From Streptomyces coeruleorubidus (GTDB lineage: Bacteria; Actinomycetota; Actinomycetes; Streptomycetales; Streptomycetaceae): a stretch of 64,000 nucleotides of DNA. The notes beneath the pieces were generated by a model. That model searched no databases, was not told the origin of the DNA, and was given only the letters and a program-made list of their open reading frames with translations. The DNA is taken from the NCBI RefSeq assembly GCF_008705135.1, contig NZ_CP023694.1:2046001-2110000 (forward strand). Reading direction: 5' to 3'. How positions within the stretch are numbered: position 1 is the stretch's first letter; each line of letters begins with the position of its first letter. Positions 1-7,006 of this stretch are shown here, piece after piece. The position numbers and the translations under genes were made by a program.

Positions 1-341
1 TCGTTGGTGAGGCCGGTGTACCCCTTGGCGAGGTCGGCATACGGCCCGAGCTGGTCCTCTGCGTGTTCGGGCTGGGTGCCGAAGGCCTGGTTCAGGAGGA
101 TCTGCGCGAGGGTGGCGTTGCCGTTCTGGCCGGGCGGGAGGATGTCCGAACACTGGTTGCCGCAGTAGTCGTTCCCCGCCGCCGTGGTCTGCGCGGTCTC
201 CGTCTCCGAGGCGGCCGCCTGTGACAACGGCGACAAAAGACCTGCGATCAGCGCGCATACCGATGCGGTCTTCAGGAACCCGGGGATTCCGCGGGGAGTT
301 CTCATTCTGTCGAGAACGGTGCGTGGGTTACGCCGTGGCAT
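1..341 (-). CDS. Penicillin acylase family protein, N-terminal part (runs off the window)
   Basis: Open frame of about 113 codons on the minus strand, starting at the ATG at 339-341, which has a GGAGG-type ribosome site about 10 nt upstream. The N-terminus is a Sec signal peptide: a basic start (MPRRNPRTV), a hydrophobic core (VCALIAGLLSPL) and an SQAAAS cleavage zone. The mature start YCGNQCSDILPPGQNGNATL and the following LAQILLNQAF are what I remember from secreted penicillin acylase-like (Ntn-hydrolase) proteins of Streptomyces. The catalytic serine and everything downstream lie outside the window, so substrate and completeness cannot be judged. A shorter start at the internal ATG (300-302 region) is possible. 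Confidence 0.7.
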   Translation of the reverse strand, partial: MPRRNPRTVLDRMRTPRGIPGFLKTASVCALIAGLLSPLSQAAASETETAQTTAAGNDYCGNQCSDILPPGQNGNATLAQILLNQAFGTQPEHAEDQLGPYADLAKGYTGLTN

Positions 342-607
342 GTGGGGGGCTCCTCCCGATGGGGATGGGCGGGGATGTTACCGCCGGTATCCCCGGGATT
401 GAAGATGAGCAAGCGTCACTTTTTGGAGTCAGCACAACAGGCACACAAGACACGGCAGTCGACTCAGGGCCTCGTCGGACGGCTTATGGAGGCCATTTGA
501 AATCGGATGGAGCCGATTCGCTTGTCGATACGTCTATTCGGCGACGTCCTTACGACGACGCCGAAGTGACCGGATTACAGGTGCAGGTGTGACGGAGGTG
601 CAGGACG

Positions 608-1210
608 ATGGCCGGTTTCCGGAGTCTGGCGAGACAGGTCCGCGATCCGCGGTGCGATCTGGCACTGCGGCGCTATTCGCTGCGCAAGTGCCTTGAGAGG
701 TTCGCCCCTTACGGGCACAGGGCGACCTGGGACCATCTGTGTTCCCGGGCAGGGTTCGGTCCCGAGGACCGGTCCCCCGATCCAGCGCGGCTCGTGGCCG
801 CACTGGACGAACTGGAGGAGGCGCGGGCGGTCTGGCTGGCCTACGAGGTCGAGTTCGCCGAGCGCCGCAAGAAGGAGAAGCACGACGGACTGCGCAGGCC
901 GGGCACGGTGGACGACTGGCACCGGCTGACCTGGGGCGGTTTCGGCGTGGCGTGGTGCGACGATCCGGCGGTCCATCCCCGTGAACCACTGGCCGAGGTG
1001 CTGCGCCGGCTGATCGCCGCGCTGGAGCGCGAACCGGGCTCGATGTGCCCGGTGTGTGGCGGGGTGCAACTCGCCTGGAAGTACGACCTGGACCACGAGC
1101 CTTCGGCGGGTCCGGTCTGCACGGACTGCGGGATTCTGGTGCCGCGTCCGGTGCTCACGCCCGAGGCTCTGGCGGACGCCAGGCGGGCGAGGGTGTTGGT
1201 GTCGGCTTGA
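608..1210 (+). CDS. Hypothetical protein with C-terminal zinc ribbon
   Basis: 200 residues, ATG start with GGAGG 9 nt upstream. The N-terminal half is charged and probably helical (MAGFRSLARQVRDPRCDLALRR). Around residues 146-175 two CxxC pairs, CPVC and CTDC, form a probable zinc ribbon. No enzyme motif, signal peptide or membrane segment is visible. It stands alone between the acylase and a BKACE-like gene. I do not recognise a named family; a small zinc-binding structural or nucleic-acid-binding role is a guess. Confidence 0.7.
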   Translation: MAGFRSLARQVRDPRCDLALRRYSLRKCLERFAPYGHRATWDHLCSRAGFGPEDRSPDPARLVAALDELEEARAVWLAYEVEFAERRKKEKHDGLRRPGTVDDWHRLTWGGFGVAWCDDPAVHPREPLAEVLRRLIAALEREPGSMCPVCGGVQLAWKYDLDHEPSAGPVCTDCGILVPRPVLTPEALADARRARVLVSA

Positions 1211-1303
1211 CGAATGCGGGTGCGCGGGGGGTGCGCCGGGGATGCCGCACCCCCACTGTCGTCGCCGGGGCCGGCTGTCAGTGGTGACTGGCACCATCGG
1301 GAC

Positions 1304-2044
1304 ATGGTGCAAGTGTGTCTGAACGGTCCGCGGACCGCCGCCGACGGTACGGCGGTGCCGCTGACGCCCGAGTCCATGGCCGACTCGGCCGCCGACGCCG
1401 TCGCGGCCGGGGCCACGGACATCCATGTCCATCCCAAGACACCGTGCGGGCGGGACACGTTGTCGCCGCGCGTGCTCGCGGAGACGTTGTCGGCGATCCG
1501 GGCGCGGGTGCCGGTGCCGGTGGGTGTGACCACGGGGGCATGGGCCGAGCCGGACCCTGCCGCCAGGCTGGAGCGGATACGGGGCTGGACCGTCCTGCCC
1601 GACCACGCCTCGGTCAACTGGCATGAGCCCGGTGCGGAGGAGGTCGCCGCCCTGCTCCTGGATCTGGGGGTGGGTGTGGAGGCCGGCATCTGGTCCGGGA
1701 CGGACGGTGCGGAGCGGTTCGCCGCCTCGGCGTCGGGGCCGAAGGTGCTGCGGGTGCTGGCCGAGGTGACGGATACCGGGCCTTCGAGTGCGGTGGATTC
1801 CGCGCAGGGATTGTTGTCCGACCTGGGTGCCGCGCACGGGCGTCCTGTGCTGCTGCACGGGGAGGACGGGGGCGCGTGGCCGGTGCTGCGGCTTGCGGGC
1901 GAGCTGGGCTTGGCGACGCGGATCGGGGTGGAGGATGTGCTGCGTCTGCCGTCTGGACGACCGGCCGGGTCCAACGCGGAGTTGGTCACGGCGGGGTTGG
2001 TGGAGTACGAGGCAGGCCACCGAGGTGCTCAGCATCGCTGCTGA
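1304..2044 (+). CDS. BKACE-family (3-keto-5-aminohexanoate cleavage enzyme-like) protein
   Basis: 246 residues from the ATG at 1304. The start VQVCLNGPR, the metal-binding segment DIHVHPK near residue 40, and a TIM-barrel pattern (PVGVTTGAW, HASVNWHEPGA, VEAGIWSG) match the BKACE family, zinc enzymes that use acetyl-CoA to cleave beta-keto acids. This member is about 30 residues shorter than the founding enzymes, as is common for actinobacterial paralogs. The last 13 residues (EYEAGHRGAQHRC) look unnatural, and the next frame stays open to 2072, so a small 3' frameshift is possible. The upstream GTG/ATG extension to 1214 is less likely. Substrate unknown. Confidence 0.75.
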   Translation: MVQVCLNGPRTAADGTAVPLTPESMADSAADAVAAGATDIHVHPKTPCGRDTLSPRVLAETLSAIRARVPVPVGVTTGAWAEPDPAARLERIRGWTVLPDHASVNWHEPGAEEVAALLLDLGVGVEAGIWSGTDGAERFAASASGPKVLRVLAEVTDTGPSSAVDSAQGLLSDLGAAHGRPVLLHGEDGGAWPVLRLAGELGLATRIGVEDVLRLPSGRPAGSNAELVTAGLVEYEAGHRGAQHRC

Positions 2045-2104
2045 GGCCGGGCGGGCCCGCAGCCCGGCGTAGCGGGGTGCCGCTTCTTTGGGACGGGCGC
2101 CGCC

Positions 2105-2143
2105 CTGGAGGTACCTCCCAGGCCCTTAAGGCACTGAGGGAGG
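2105..2143. repeat. Small intergenic palindromic repeat (GGTACCTCCC type), copy 1
   Basis: The core GGAGGTACCTCC is a perfect 12-bp palindrome, followed after a short spacer by TGAGGGAGG, so the element can fold on itself. The same GGTACCTCCC core with a trailing GGGGGAG occurs inside the start of hmgA (22481-22521). From memory, related short elements are common between genes in Streptomyces. It may help terminate transcription between the two convergent genes here. Confidence 0.5.
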
Positions 2144-2158
2144 CACGACTGCCCGCAG

Positions 2159-2629
2159 CTAAGCGGACGTGCGGCCCTTGTCCACCATCAGGCGCGAGCC
2201 CGCTCGGCGTTCGCCGAAGACGTCGCCCGGGTTGGAGAGGACGCAGGTGTCGAGGGAGAGGCAGCCGCAGCCGATGCAGTCCGTGAGGTGGTCGCGGAGG
2301 CGGTTGAGCTGCTTGATGCGTTCGTCCAGCTCCGAGCGCCAGGCCTCCGAGAGCCGCGCCCAGTCCTCCCGGGTCGGCGTCCGCTCCTCGGGAAGCTCCG
2401 CCAGCGCCTCGCGGATCGTCGCCAGCGGGATGCCGACCCGTTGCGCGGCCCGGATGAAGGCGACCCGGCGCAGCGTGTCACGCGAGTAGCGGCGCTGGTT
2501 GCCCGACGTGCGGCGACTGCTGATCAGGCCCTTGGACTCGTAGAAGTGCAGGGCGGAGACGGCGGCCCCGCTGCGCGCCGACAGCTGGCCGACCGTGAGC
2601 TCGTGGATCTTCTCTGAAATCTGGGGCAC
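2159..2629 (-). CDS. soxR: Redox-sensitive transcriptional activator SoxR (MerR family)
   Basis: 156 residues from the GTG at 2627-2629; the product starts [16 protein letters not shown], as SoxR proteins do. It has an N-terminal MerR winged-helix DNA-binding domain, a dimerisation helix, and the diagnostic [2Fe-2S] cluster motif [12 protein letters not shown] with cysteines near 118, 121, 123 and 129. In Streptomyces, SoxR is activated by redox-cycling metabolites rather than superoxide and switches on a few oxidoreductase and export genes (established knowledge). It is divergent from the MaoC gene, but no SoxR-type operator is evident in the intergenic region, so its targets are probably elsewhere. 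Confidence 0.95.
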   Translation of the reverse strand: MPQISEKIHELTVGQLSARSGAAVSALHFYESKGLISSRRTSGNQRRYSRDTLRRVAFIRAAQRVGIPLATIREALAELPEERTPTREDWARLSEAWRSELDERIKQLNRLRDHLTDCIGCGCLSLDTCVLSNPGDVFGERRAGSRLMVDKGRTSA

Positions 2630-2664
2630 CCCTCGAACCCTACCGATCGACCCTCCCGAGCCCG

Positions 2665-2693
2665 TTGACACGGCCCCCGCAGCCGACCATGCT
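2665..2693 (+). promoter_or_regulatory. Sigma-70-type promoter of the MaoC hydratase gene
   Basis: TTGACA at 2665-2670, a 17-nt spacer and CATGCT at 2688-2693 form a good vegetative promoter. The predicted start falls inside the inverted repeat at 2692-2707, so a bound repressor would block it. Confidence 0.65.
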
Positions 2694-2707
2694 AAGCAGT
2701 CGCTTAG
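2692..2707. promoter_or_regulatory. Inverted-repeat operator CTAAGC-N4-GCTTAG before the MaoC gene
   Basis: Perfect 6-bp arms around AGTC, overlapping the -10 box and start of the MaoC promoter. The TetR gene just downstream of MaoC carries a degenerate version (TGAGC-N4-GCTTA, 3931-3944) in its own upstream region, which makes that TetR protein the likely ligand. Confidence 0.65.
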
Positions 2708-2750
2708 AGATACGAGCGCACGCAGACTTCCTGACGCGAGAGGCCGGGAC

Positions 2751-3212
2751 ATGGCACAGCCGAGGATCTTCACGTCCGTCGACGACCTGAAGTCGGCGGT
2801 GGGCGAGCAACTGGGGTACACCGACTGGCTCGACATCGACCAGAAGCGGATCGACCTCTTCGCGGAGGCCACCGGCGACCACCAGTGGATCCACGTCGAC
2901 CCGGAGAAGGCCGCGGCGGGCCCCTTCGGCACCACCATCGCCCACGGCTATCTCACGCTGTCGCTGCTCCCCCTCTTCGGGCCGCAGCTGATCTCCGTCG
3001 AGGGCGTGAAGATGGGTGTCAACTACGGGACGAACAAGGTCCGTTTCCCCTCCCCCGTCCCCGTCGGCTCCCGGCTGCGCGCCACCGCGACGATCACCGG
3101 CGTCGACGACGTGTCCGGCGGCGTCCAGGTGACCGTCGCCTTCACCGTGGAGCGCGAGGGCGGCGACAAGCCCGTGTGCGTCGCCGAGTCCGTCGCCCGC
3201 TACTACTTCTGA
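2751..3212 (+). CDS. MaoC-like (R)-enoyl-CoA hydratase
   Basis: 153 residues, single hot-dog domain. The segment [30 protein letters not shown] holds the hydratase 2 catalytic pair (Asp and His of the D-x4-H pattern) and the typical G-x-x-IAHG end. MaoC enzymes add water to trans-2-enoyl-CoA in fatty-acid or polyhydroxyalkanoate metabolism. The gene is preceded by a strong promoter with an overlapping operator and followed by a convergent TetR gene, so it is probably an inducible single-gene unit for lipid breakdown. Substrate chain length cannot be read from sequence. Confidence 0.9.
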   Translation: MAQPRIFTSVDDLKSAVGEQLGYTDWLDIDQKRIDLFAEATGDHQWIHVDPEKAAAGPFGTTIAHGYLTLSLLPLFGPQLISVEGVKMGVNYGTNKVRFPSPVPVGSRLRATATITGVDDVSGGVQVTVAFTVEREGGDKPVCVAESVARYYF

Positions 3213-3243
3213 CCCCGGCGGACCATCCTCTGGCCCCGGCGGG

Positions 3244-3885
3244 CTACCGGCGGGCTTCCTCTCCCCCGGCCCCCACCATCCGCAGCACGAGGTCGGCGTA
3301 CAGCGCGCCGACCTCGTCCGGCGTCCACGGCCCGTTGACATTGAACCAACGGGCGACGTCGATGCAGAGCGAGAGAACGGCCAGGGTCGTGCCCTTCACG
3401 TCCACGACGTCGAACTCACCGGCCGCCACGCCGTCCTCGATGATCGCCCGCACCTCGGCGTCGCACTGCCGACGCAGCGCGAGGATCTCGTCACGGGCGT
3501 CCGGACCGAGCGAGTCCAGCTCGTACTGGACGACCCGGGCGGTGGTGCGTCCGCCGGCGTGCCAGCGGACGAAGGAGCTGACCGCACCGGCCAGGCGCTC
3601 GCGGGCGGTGCCCTCCCGCCGCGCCGCCGTCCGCAGGATCTCCAGGGCCTTCTCGTGGCCGATCCTGCTGATGCGGTGCAGCAGTTCTTCCTTGGTCTTG
3701 TAGTGGATGTAGAGCGCGGCCGGGCTCATCCCGGCCCGGCCCGCGATGTCCCGGGTCGTCGTGGCGTGGTACCCGCGCTCGGCGAAGGCCTCCACCGCGG
3801 CGATCAGCAGCCGTCGCGCCGCGTCGGGCGTGACCTCGCCCCACGCCTGCGCCTCGCCGCCGGCCGTCTCCTCCGCCGTACTCAT
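3244..3885 (-). CDS. TetR family regulator, probable repressor of the MaoC gene
   Basis: 213 residues from the ATG at 3883-3885 (a GTG one codon upstream is possible; GAGGGG lies about 8 nt before). The helix-turn-helix is clear: TTTRDIAGRAGMSPAALYIHYKTKEELL. The C-terminal ligand domain resembles TetR regulators of acyl-CoA metabolism (inference). It sits convergent to the MaoC gene, and both control regions carry a TAAGC-N4-GCTTA-type site, so self-repression together with control of MaoC is the simplest reading. The inducer is likely an acyl-CoA. Confidence 0.9.
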   Translation of the reverse strand: MSTAEETAGGEAQAWGEVTPDAARRLLIAAVEAFAERGYHATTTRDIAGRAGMSPAALYIHYKTKEELLHRISRIGHEKALEILRTAARREGTARERLAGAVSSFVRWHAGGRTTARVVQYELDSLGPDARDEILALRRQCDAEVRAIIEDGVAAGEFDVVDVKGTTLAVLSLCIDVARWFNVNGPWTPDEVGALYADLVLRMVGAGGEEARR

Positions 3886-3930
3886 CACTCGCCCCTCTCA
3901 CCGACAGGGACAACACCATACCGCCGAAGG

Positions 3931-3944
3931 TGAGCGGGCGCTTA
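3931..3944. promoter_or_regulatory. Degenerate TetR operator upstream of the TetR gene
   Basis: TGAGC-GGGC-GCTTA: the same layout as the perfect site at 2692-2707, with one arm mismatch. It lies about 50 bp upstream of the TetR start codon, near a probable -35 region. Confidence 0.5.
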
Positions 3945-3954
3945 GTGTGGCAGC

Positions 3955-4215
3955 TCAGCGCTTCTCGAACGGGGCGTACGCGGGCGCCGCACCCTGCGCC
4001 GGCCCCTCCTGCCGGTCCCGGATCACCTTGGCGAGGGTGAAGGAGGAGGTGACCAGGTACAGGACGGCGATGGCGAGGAAGCCCCGCACCCAGGCGTCGG
4101 CGCTGAGCTGGTAGATGCCGATGGCGGTGGCCGCCATGGCGACGGCGAAGGAGGCGACGGCCTGGCCGTAGAAGGCGGCCGTGTTCTGCTGCTTGCTGCC
4201 CGGTGTGTCACTCAT
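3955..4215 (-). CDS. YiaA/YiaB two-helix domain membrane protein
   Basis: 86 residues from the ATG at 4213-4215. After a polar start (MSDTPGSKQQNTAAFYGQA) come two hydrophobic helices, about residues 18-37 and 45-63 (FAVAMAATAIGIYQL, FLAIAVLYLVTSSFTLAKVIRD), the hallmark of the small YiaAB inner-membrane family. Function of the family is unknown. A conserved RD-type charged end and a proline-rich tail follow. Transcribed with or near the acyl-CoA dehydrogenase on the same strand, 59 bp downstream of it. Confidence 0.8.
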   Translation of the reverse strand: MSDTPGSKQQNTAAFYGQAVASFAVAMAATAIGIYQLSADAWVRGFLAIAVLYLVTSSFTLAKVIRDRQEGPAQGAAPAYAPFEKR

Positions 4216-4274
4216 GGGGCAAGCTTCGGCGGACGTGGCCCGCGCCACATCCGCCGACATACTCAGGGGCGTAC

Positions 4275-5429
4275 TCAGAACGCCGAAACGCCCGTCAGCG
4301 CACGCCCGATGACCAGCTTCTGGATCTGGCTCGTGCCCTCGTAGAGGGTCATCACGCGGGCGTCCCGCAGCAGCTTGCCCGCGGGGTACTCGTCGATGTA
4401 GCCGTAGCCGCCGAAGACCTGGAGCGCGTTGTTGGCGGCGCGGACGGCCGCCTCCGAGGCGAACAGCTTGGCCTTGGACGACTCGACGGCGAACGGCCGG
4501 CCCCGGTCGATCAGATCGGCGACCCGCCAGGTCAGCAGCCGGGCGGCGTCGACGTCCACGGCGATGTCGCTGATCAGTTCCTGGACCAGTTGGTGGCGGG
4601 CGATGGTCTTCCCGAACTGCTCGCGCTCGCCCGCGTACCGCACGGCCGCGTCCAGCGCGGCCTGGGCTATGCCGACGCAGCCCGCGGCGACCGACATCCG
4701 GCCCTTGGCGAGGGCGGACATGGCGATCGAGAAGCCCTTGCCCTCCTCCCCCAGCAGCGCCGAGGCGGGCACCCGCACGTCCTCCAGCACGATCTCGGCG
4801 GTGGCCTGGCCGCGCAGCCCCAGCTTCCCGTGGATCGTGCGGCGCGTCAGGCCGGGCGTGCCCGTGGGGACCAGGAAGGCGGAGACGCCCTTGTGGCCGG
4901 GGGCGTCCGTGGAGCGGGCGAAGAGCAGGACGACGTCGGCCCAGGTGCCGTTGGTGATGAACATCTTGGTGCCGTTGATGACGTAGTCGTCACCGTCCCG
5001 CACCGCCCGCGTCGCGAGGTTGCCCGCGTCCGAGCCCGTGCCCGGCTCGGTGAGGCCGAAGCAGCCGACCGACTCACCGGAGGTGAGCCCCGGCAGCCAC
5101 CGCCGCTTCTGCTCCTCGCTGCCCCAGGCGGCGACGGTCTTCGCGACGAGCCCCAGCGAGACGGAGACGATCCCGCGCACGGACGAGTCGCCCCGGCCGA
5201 GTTCCTCCGTGACCAGGCAGTACGCGAGGTGGTCGCCGCCCGAGCCGCCGTACTCCTCGTCGACCGTCAGCCCCAGGAAGCCGACCTCGCCGAGCTTCTT
5301 GACGATCCCGCGGTCGACCTCCTCGGCACGGTCCCAGGCGATCGCGTTCGGGGCGATCTCGCGCTCGACGAAGTCCCGGGCGAGCTGCCGTACGGCGGTC
5401 TGCTCCTCGCTGAGCTCCAGGTTCACCAC
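4275..5429 (-). CDS. Acyl-CoA dehydrogenase
   Basis: 384 residues, full length for the family. Landmarks: N-terminal helical domain; FAD-binding CFGLTEPGTGSDAGN near 140; the mid beta domain; REQFGKTIARHQLVQ near 265; and LYEGTSQIQKLVIGR near the end, with the catalytic base Glu in YEGTS. It catalyses the first, FAD-dependent step of beta-oxidation or a branched-chain acyl-CoA pathway. Two adjacent GTG codons (5429, 5426) can start it; GGAGTGA lies upstream. It is divergent from a TetR gene, with a TAGCA-C-TGCTA palindrome between them, and the same operator recurs before a second acyl-CoA dehydrogenase at 62.8 kb. Confidence 0.95.
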   Translation of the reverse strand: MVNLELSEEQTAVRQLARDFVEREIAPNAIAWDRAEEVDRGIVKKLGEVGFLGLTVDEEYGGSGGDHLAYCLVTEELGRGDSSVRGIVSVSLGLVAKTVAAWGSEEQKRRWLPGLTSGESVGCFGLTEPGTGSDAGNLATRAVRDGDDYVINGTKMFITNGTWADVVLLFARSTDAPGHKGVSAFLVPTGTPGLTRRTIHGKLGLRGQATAEIVLEDVRVPASALLGEEGKGFSIAMSALAKGRMSVAAGCVGIAQAALDAAVRYAGEREQFGKTIARHQLVQELISDIAVDVDAARLLTWRVADLIDRGRPFAVESSKAKLFASEAAVRAANNALQVFGGYGYIDEYPAGKLLRDARVMTLYEGTSQIQKLVIGRALTGVSAF

Positions 5430-5461
5430 AGGTCACTCCACTTGAAAGCCGTACATTTAAA

Positions 5462-5474
5462 TTAGCACTGCTAG
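5462..5474. promoter_or_regulatory. TetR operator (TTAGCACTGCTAG) between acyl-CoA dehydrogenase and TetR genes
   Basis: The core TAGCA-C-TGCTA is a perfect palindrome in the 74-bp divergent intergenic region, about 17 bp before the TetR -10 box. Read on the minus strand it is CTAGCAGTGCTAA, one base different from CTAGCAGCGCTAA at 62878-62890. Confidence 0.7.
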
Positions 5475-5490
5475 TTTCGATCGGCAGCCC

Positions 5491-5496
5491 TACTAT
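5491..5496 (+). promoter_or_regulatory. -10 box TACTAT of a leaderless TetR transcript
   Basis: TACTAT ends 7 nt before the ATG at 5504, so transcription should begin at the start codon itself. No ribosome-binding sequence precedes it. This decides against the ATG at 5495, which overlaps the -10 box. Confidence 0.55.
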
Positions 5497-5503
5497 GTGC
5501 GCC

Positions 5504-6145
5504 ATGGCCCGACCGCGCAAGCCCTTGCTCAGCACCGACCGGATCGTCGAGACGGCCCGCGCGCTCGTGGACGCGGAGGGCCTCGCGGCCGTCTCCACCC
5601 GCCGGCTCGCCGCCGAACTCGGGGTCAGCGGGCCCTCGCTCTACAACCACTTCCGCACCAAGGACGAGATCCTGGAGGCGGTCGCCGACTCGGTGAGCGG
5701 CCAAGTGGACCTGACGATGTTCCAGGACGGCCGGGACTGGCGGACCGCGCTGCACGACTGGGCCGTCTCCTACCGGGCCGCGCTGCGCGACCACCCGAAC
5801 ATCGTCCCGGTGCTGGCCCGCGGCCCCGGCCGCCGCCCGGCAGGGCTGCGCCTCGCGGACGCGGTCTACGGCGCGATGGTCGAGGCGGGCTGGCCGCCGG
5901 CGCAGGCCACCTCCATCGGCGCGCTGATGCGCTACTTCGTGATGGGCTCCGCGCTCGGCTCCTTCGCCGGGGGATTCGTGGACGACGCGAGCGCCTACGA
6001 CCCCGCCGACTACCCCCATCTCCAGCAGGCCCACCGCCTCGCCGAGCAGCAGGAGAAGATCGACGAGCGGGCCTTCGAGACCGGCCTGACGGCCCTGCTG
6101 GACGGGCTGGCACGGCAGTACGAGCAGGTGCGGCGGACCGCGTAG
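5504..6145 (+). CDS. TetR/AcrR family regulator of acyl-CoA dehydrogenase genes
   Basis: 213 residues starting MARPRKPLLSTDRIVETA. Helix-turn-helix: VSTRRLAAELGVSGPSLYNHFRTKDEIL near residues 35-62. The C-terminal half (DWAVSYRAALRDHPNIVPVL, MRYFVMGSALGSFAGG) is an all-helical ligand-binding core like the TetR_C_1 group. It is divergent from an acyl-CoA dehydrogenase and reads from a probable leaderless start. The shared operator suggests that this protein also reaches the acyl-CoA dehydrogenase promoter at 62.9 kb. Ligand probably an acyl-CoA (inference). Confidence 0.9.
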   Translation: MARPRKPLLSTDRIVETARALVDAEGLAAVSTRRLAAELGVSGPSLYNHFRTKDEILEAVADSVSGQVDLTMFQDGRDWRTALHDWAVSYRAALRDHPNIVPVLARGPGRRPAGLRLADAVYGAMVEAGWPPAQATSIGALMRYFVMGSALGSFAGGFVDDASAYDPADYPHLQQAHRLAEQQEKIDERAFETGLTALLDGLARQYEQVRRTA

Positions 6146-6160
6146 CACCTCTCGGCGGGA

Positions 6161-6182
6161 CACTTCGGCGCCGGCCGAAGTG
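6161..6182. promoter_or_regulatory. 22-bp palindromic operator upstream of the ArsR-type gene
   Basis: CACTTCGGC-GCCG-GCCGAAGTG: perfect 9-bp arms around a 4-nt centre, ending 21 nt before the ATG at 6204. Size and position fit an autoregulatory ArsR dimer site. Confidence 0.65.
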
Positions 6183-6203
6183 TTGGTGTTCCATGCTGGG
6201 GGC

Positions 6204-6914
6204 ATGACGACGAGGGACCCGCAGGCCACGAGCCTGGCACGGCTCGCCGCGCTGTTCGCGGACGAGACCCGGGCCGCGTGCCTGCTGGCGCTGCTCGACG
6301 GCCGGGCCTGGACCGCGGGCGAGCTGGCGCGGCACGCGGGTGTCGCCGCGTCGACGCTGAGCGAGCACCTCGGCAGGCTCGTCGCGGGCGGGCTGCTCGC
6401 CGAGGAGCGGCAGGGCCGGCACCGGTACGTCCGGCTGGCCGACGCGCGGGTCGCGCAGCTCGTGGAGGACCTGGCGGCGCAGGTCGCGCCGGGTACGGCC
6501 GTACGGCCGCGGAACCTGCGGGAGTCGAGCGCCGGTTCGGCGATGGCCCGGGGCCGCACCTGCTACGACCATCTCGCCGGGCGGCTCGGCATCGCTGTCA
6601 CGGACGCGCTGACGGCGCGCGGGCTGCTGCAACAGGAGACCGGGTTCGCGCTCACCGACGCCGGGCTGGCGTGGTTCGAGTCGGCCGGTATCGGTCTCGA
6701 CCGGCGCGGCCGGCGCCCGCTGGCCCGTGCCTGTCTCGACTGGACCGAACGCCGGCCTCATCTCGCGGGTGTCGCGGGCGCGGCCCTGTGCCGGCACGCC
6801 CTGGAGACGGGGTGGTGCGTGCGGATCGGCTCCGAGCGGGCCGTGAAGGTGACGGCTGCCGGTGAACGGGCCCTGTTCGATCTGCTGGGCGTGGAGGCCG
6901 CGGCGCTGCGCTGA
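6204..6914 (+). CDS. ArsR-type winged-helix regulator with C-terminal extension
   Basis: 236 residues from the ATG at 6204. Residues 8-85 are an ArsR winged helix: FADETRAACLLALLDGRAWTAGELARHAGVAASTLSEHLGRL. The remaining roughly 140 residues are a second helical or winged domain (CYDHLAGRLGIAVTDALTARGLL, CLDWTERRPHLAG, CLRIGSERAVKVT-like end), the layout of large ArsR regulators seen beside transporters. The Cys in CYDHLAG and in CRHAL could sense metals or thiols, but no classical CxC metal site is present. A perfect palindrome lies immediately upstream and an EamA exporter gene 92 bp downstream, suggesting a regulator-exporter pair. Confidence 0.85.
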   Translation: MTTRDPQATSLARLAALFADETRAACLLALLDGRAWTAGELARHAGVAASTLSEHLGRLVAGGLLAEERQGRHRYVRLADARVAQLVEDLAAQVAPGTAVRPRNLRESSAGSAMARGRTCYDHLAGRLGIAVTDALTARGLLQQETGFALTDAGLAWFESAGIGLDRRGRRPLARACLDWTERRPHLAGVAGAALCRHALETGWCVRIGSERAVKVTAAGERALFDLLGVEAAALR

Positions 6915-7006
6915 CCCCGAGCCTCCCCCGACAAGCCCACCACCTGCTGAAGCCCCGTCCGAAATTCGCGAGCCTCCGTTCCCTTTCCCCACCTAGCCTC
7001 GGGAGC

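Noticed and set aside
2030..2072. A 3' frameshift in the BKACE-like gene (the other frame continues ATEVLSIAAEAGRA).
   Set aside because: The family's C-terminus is variable and I cannot show which frame is correct without an alignment, so it is noted in the feature only.
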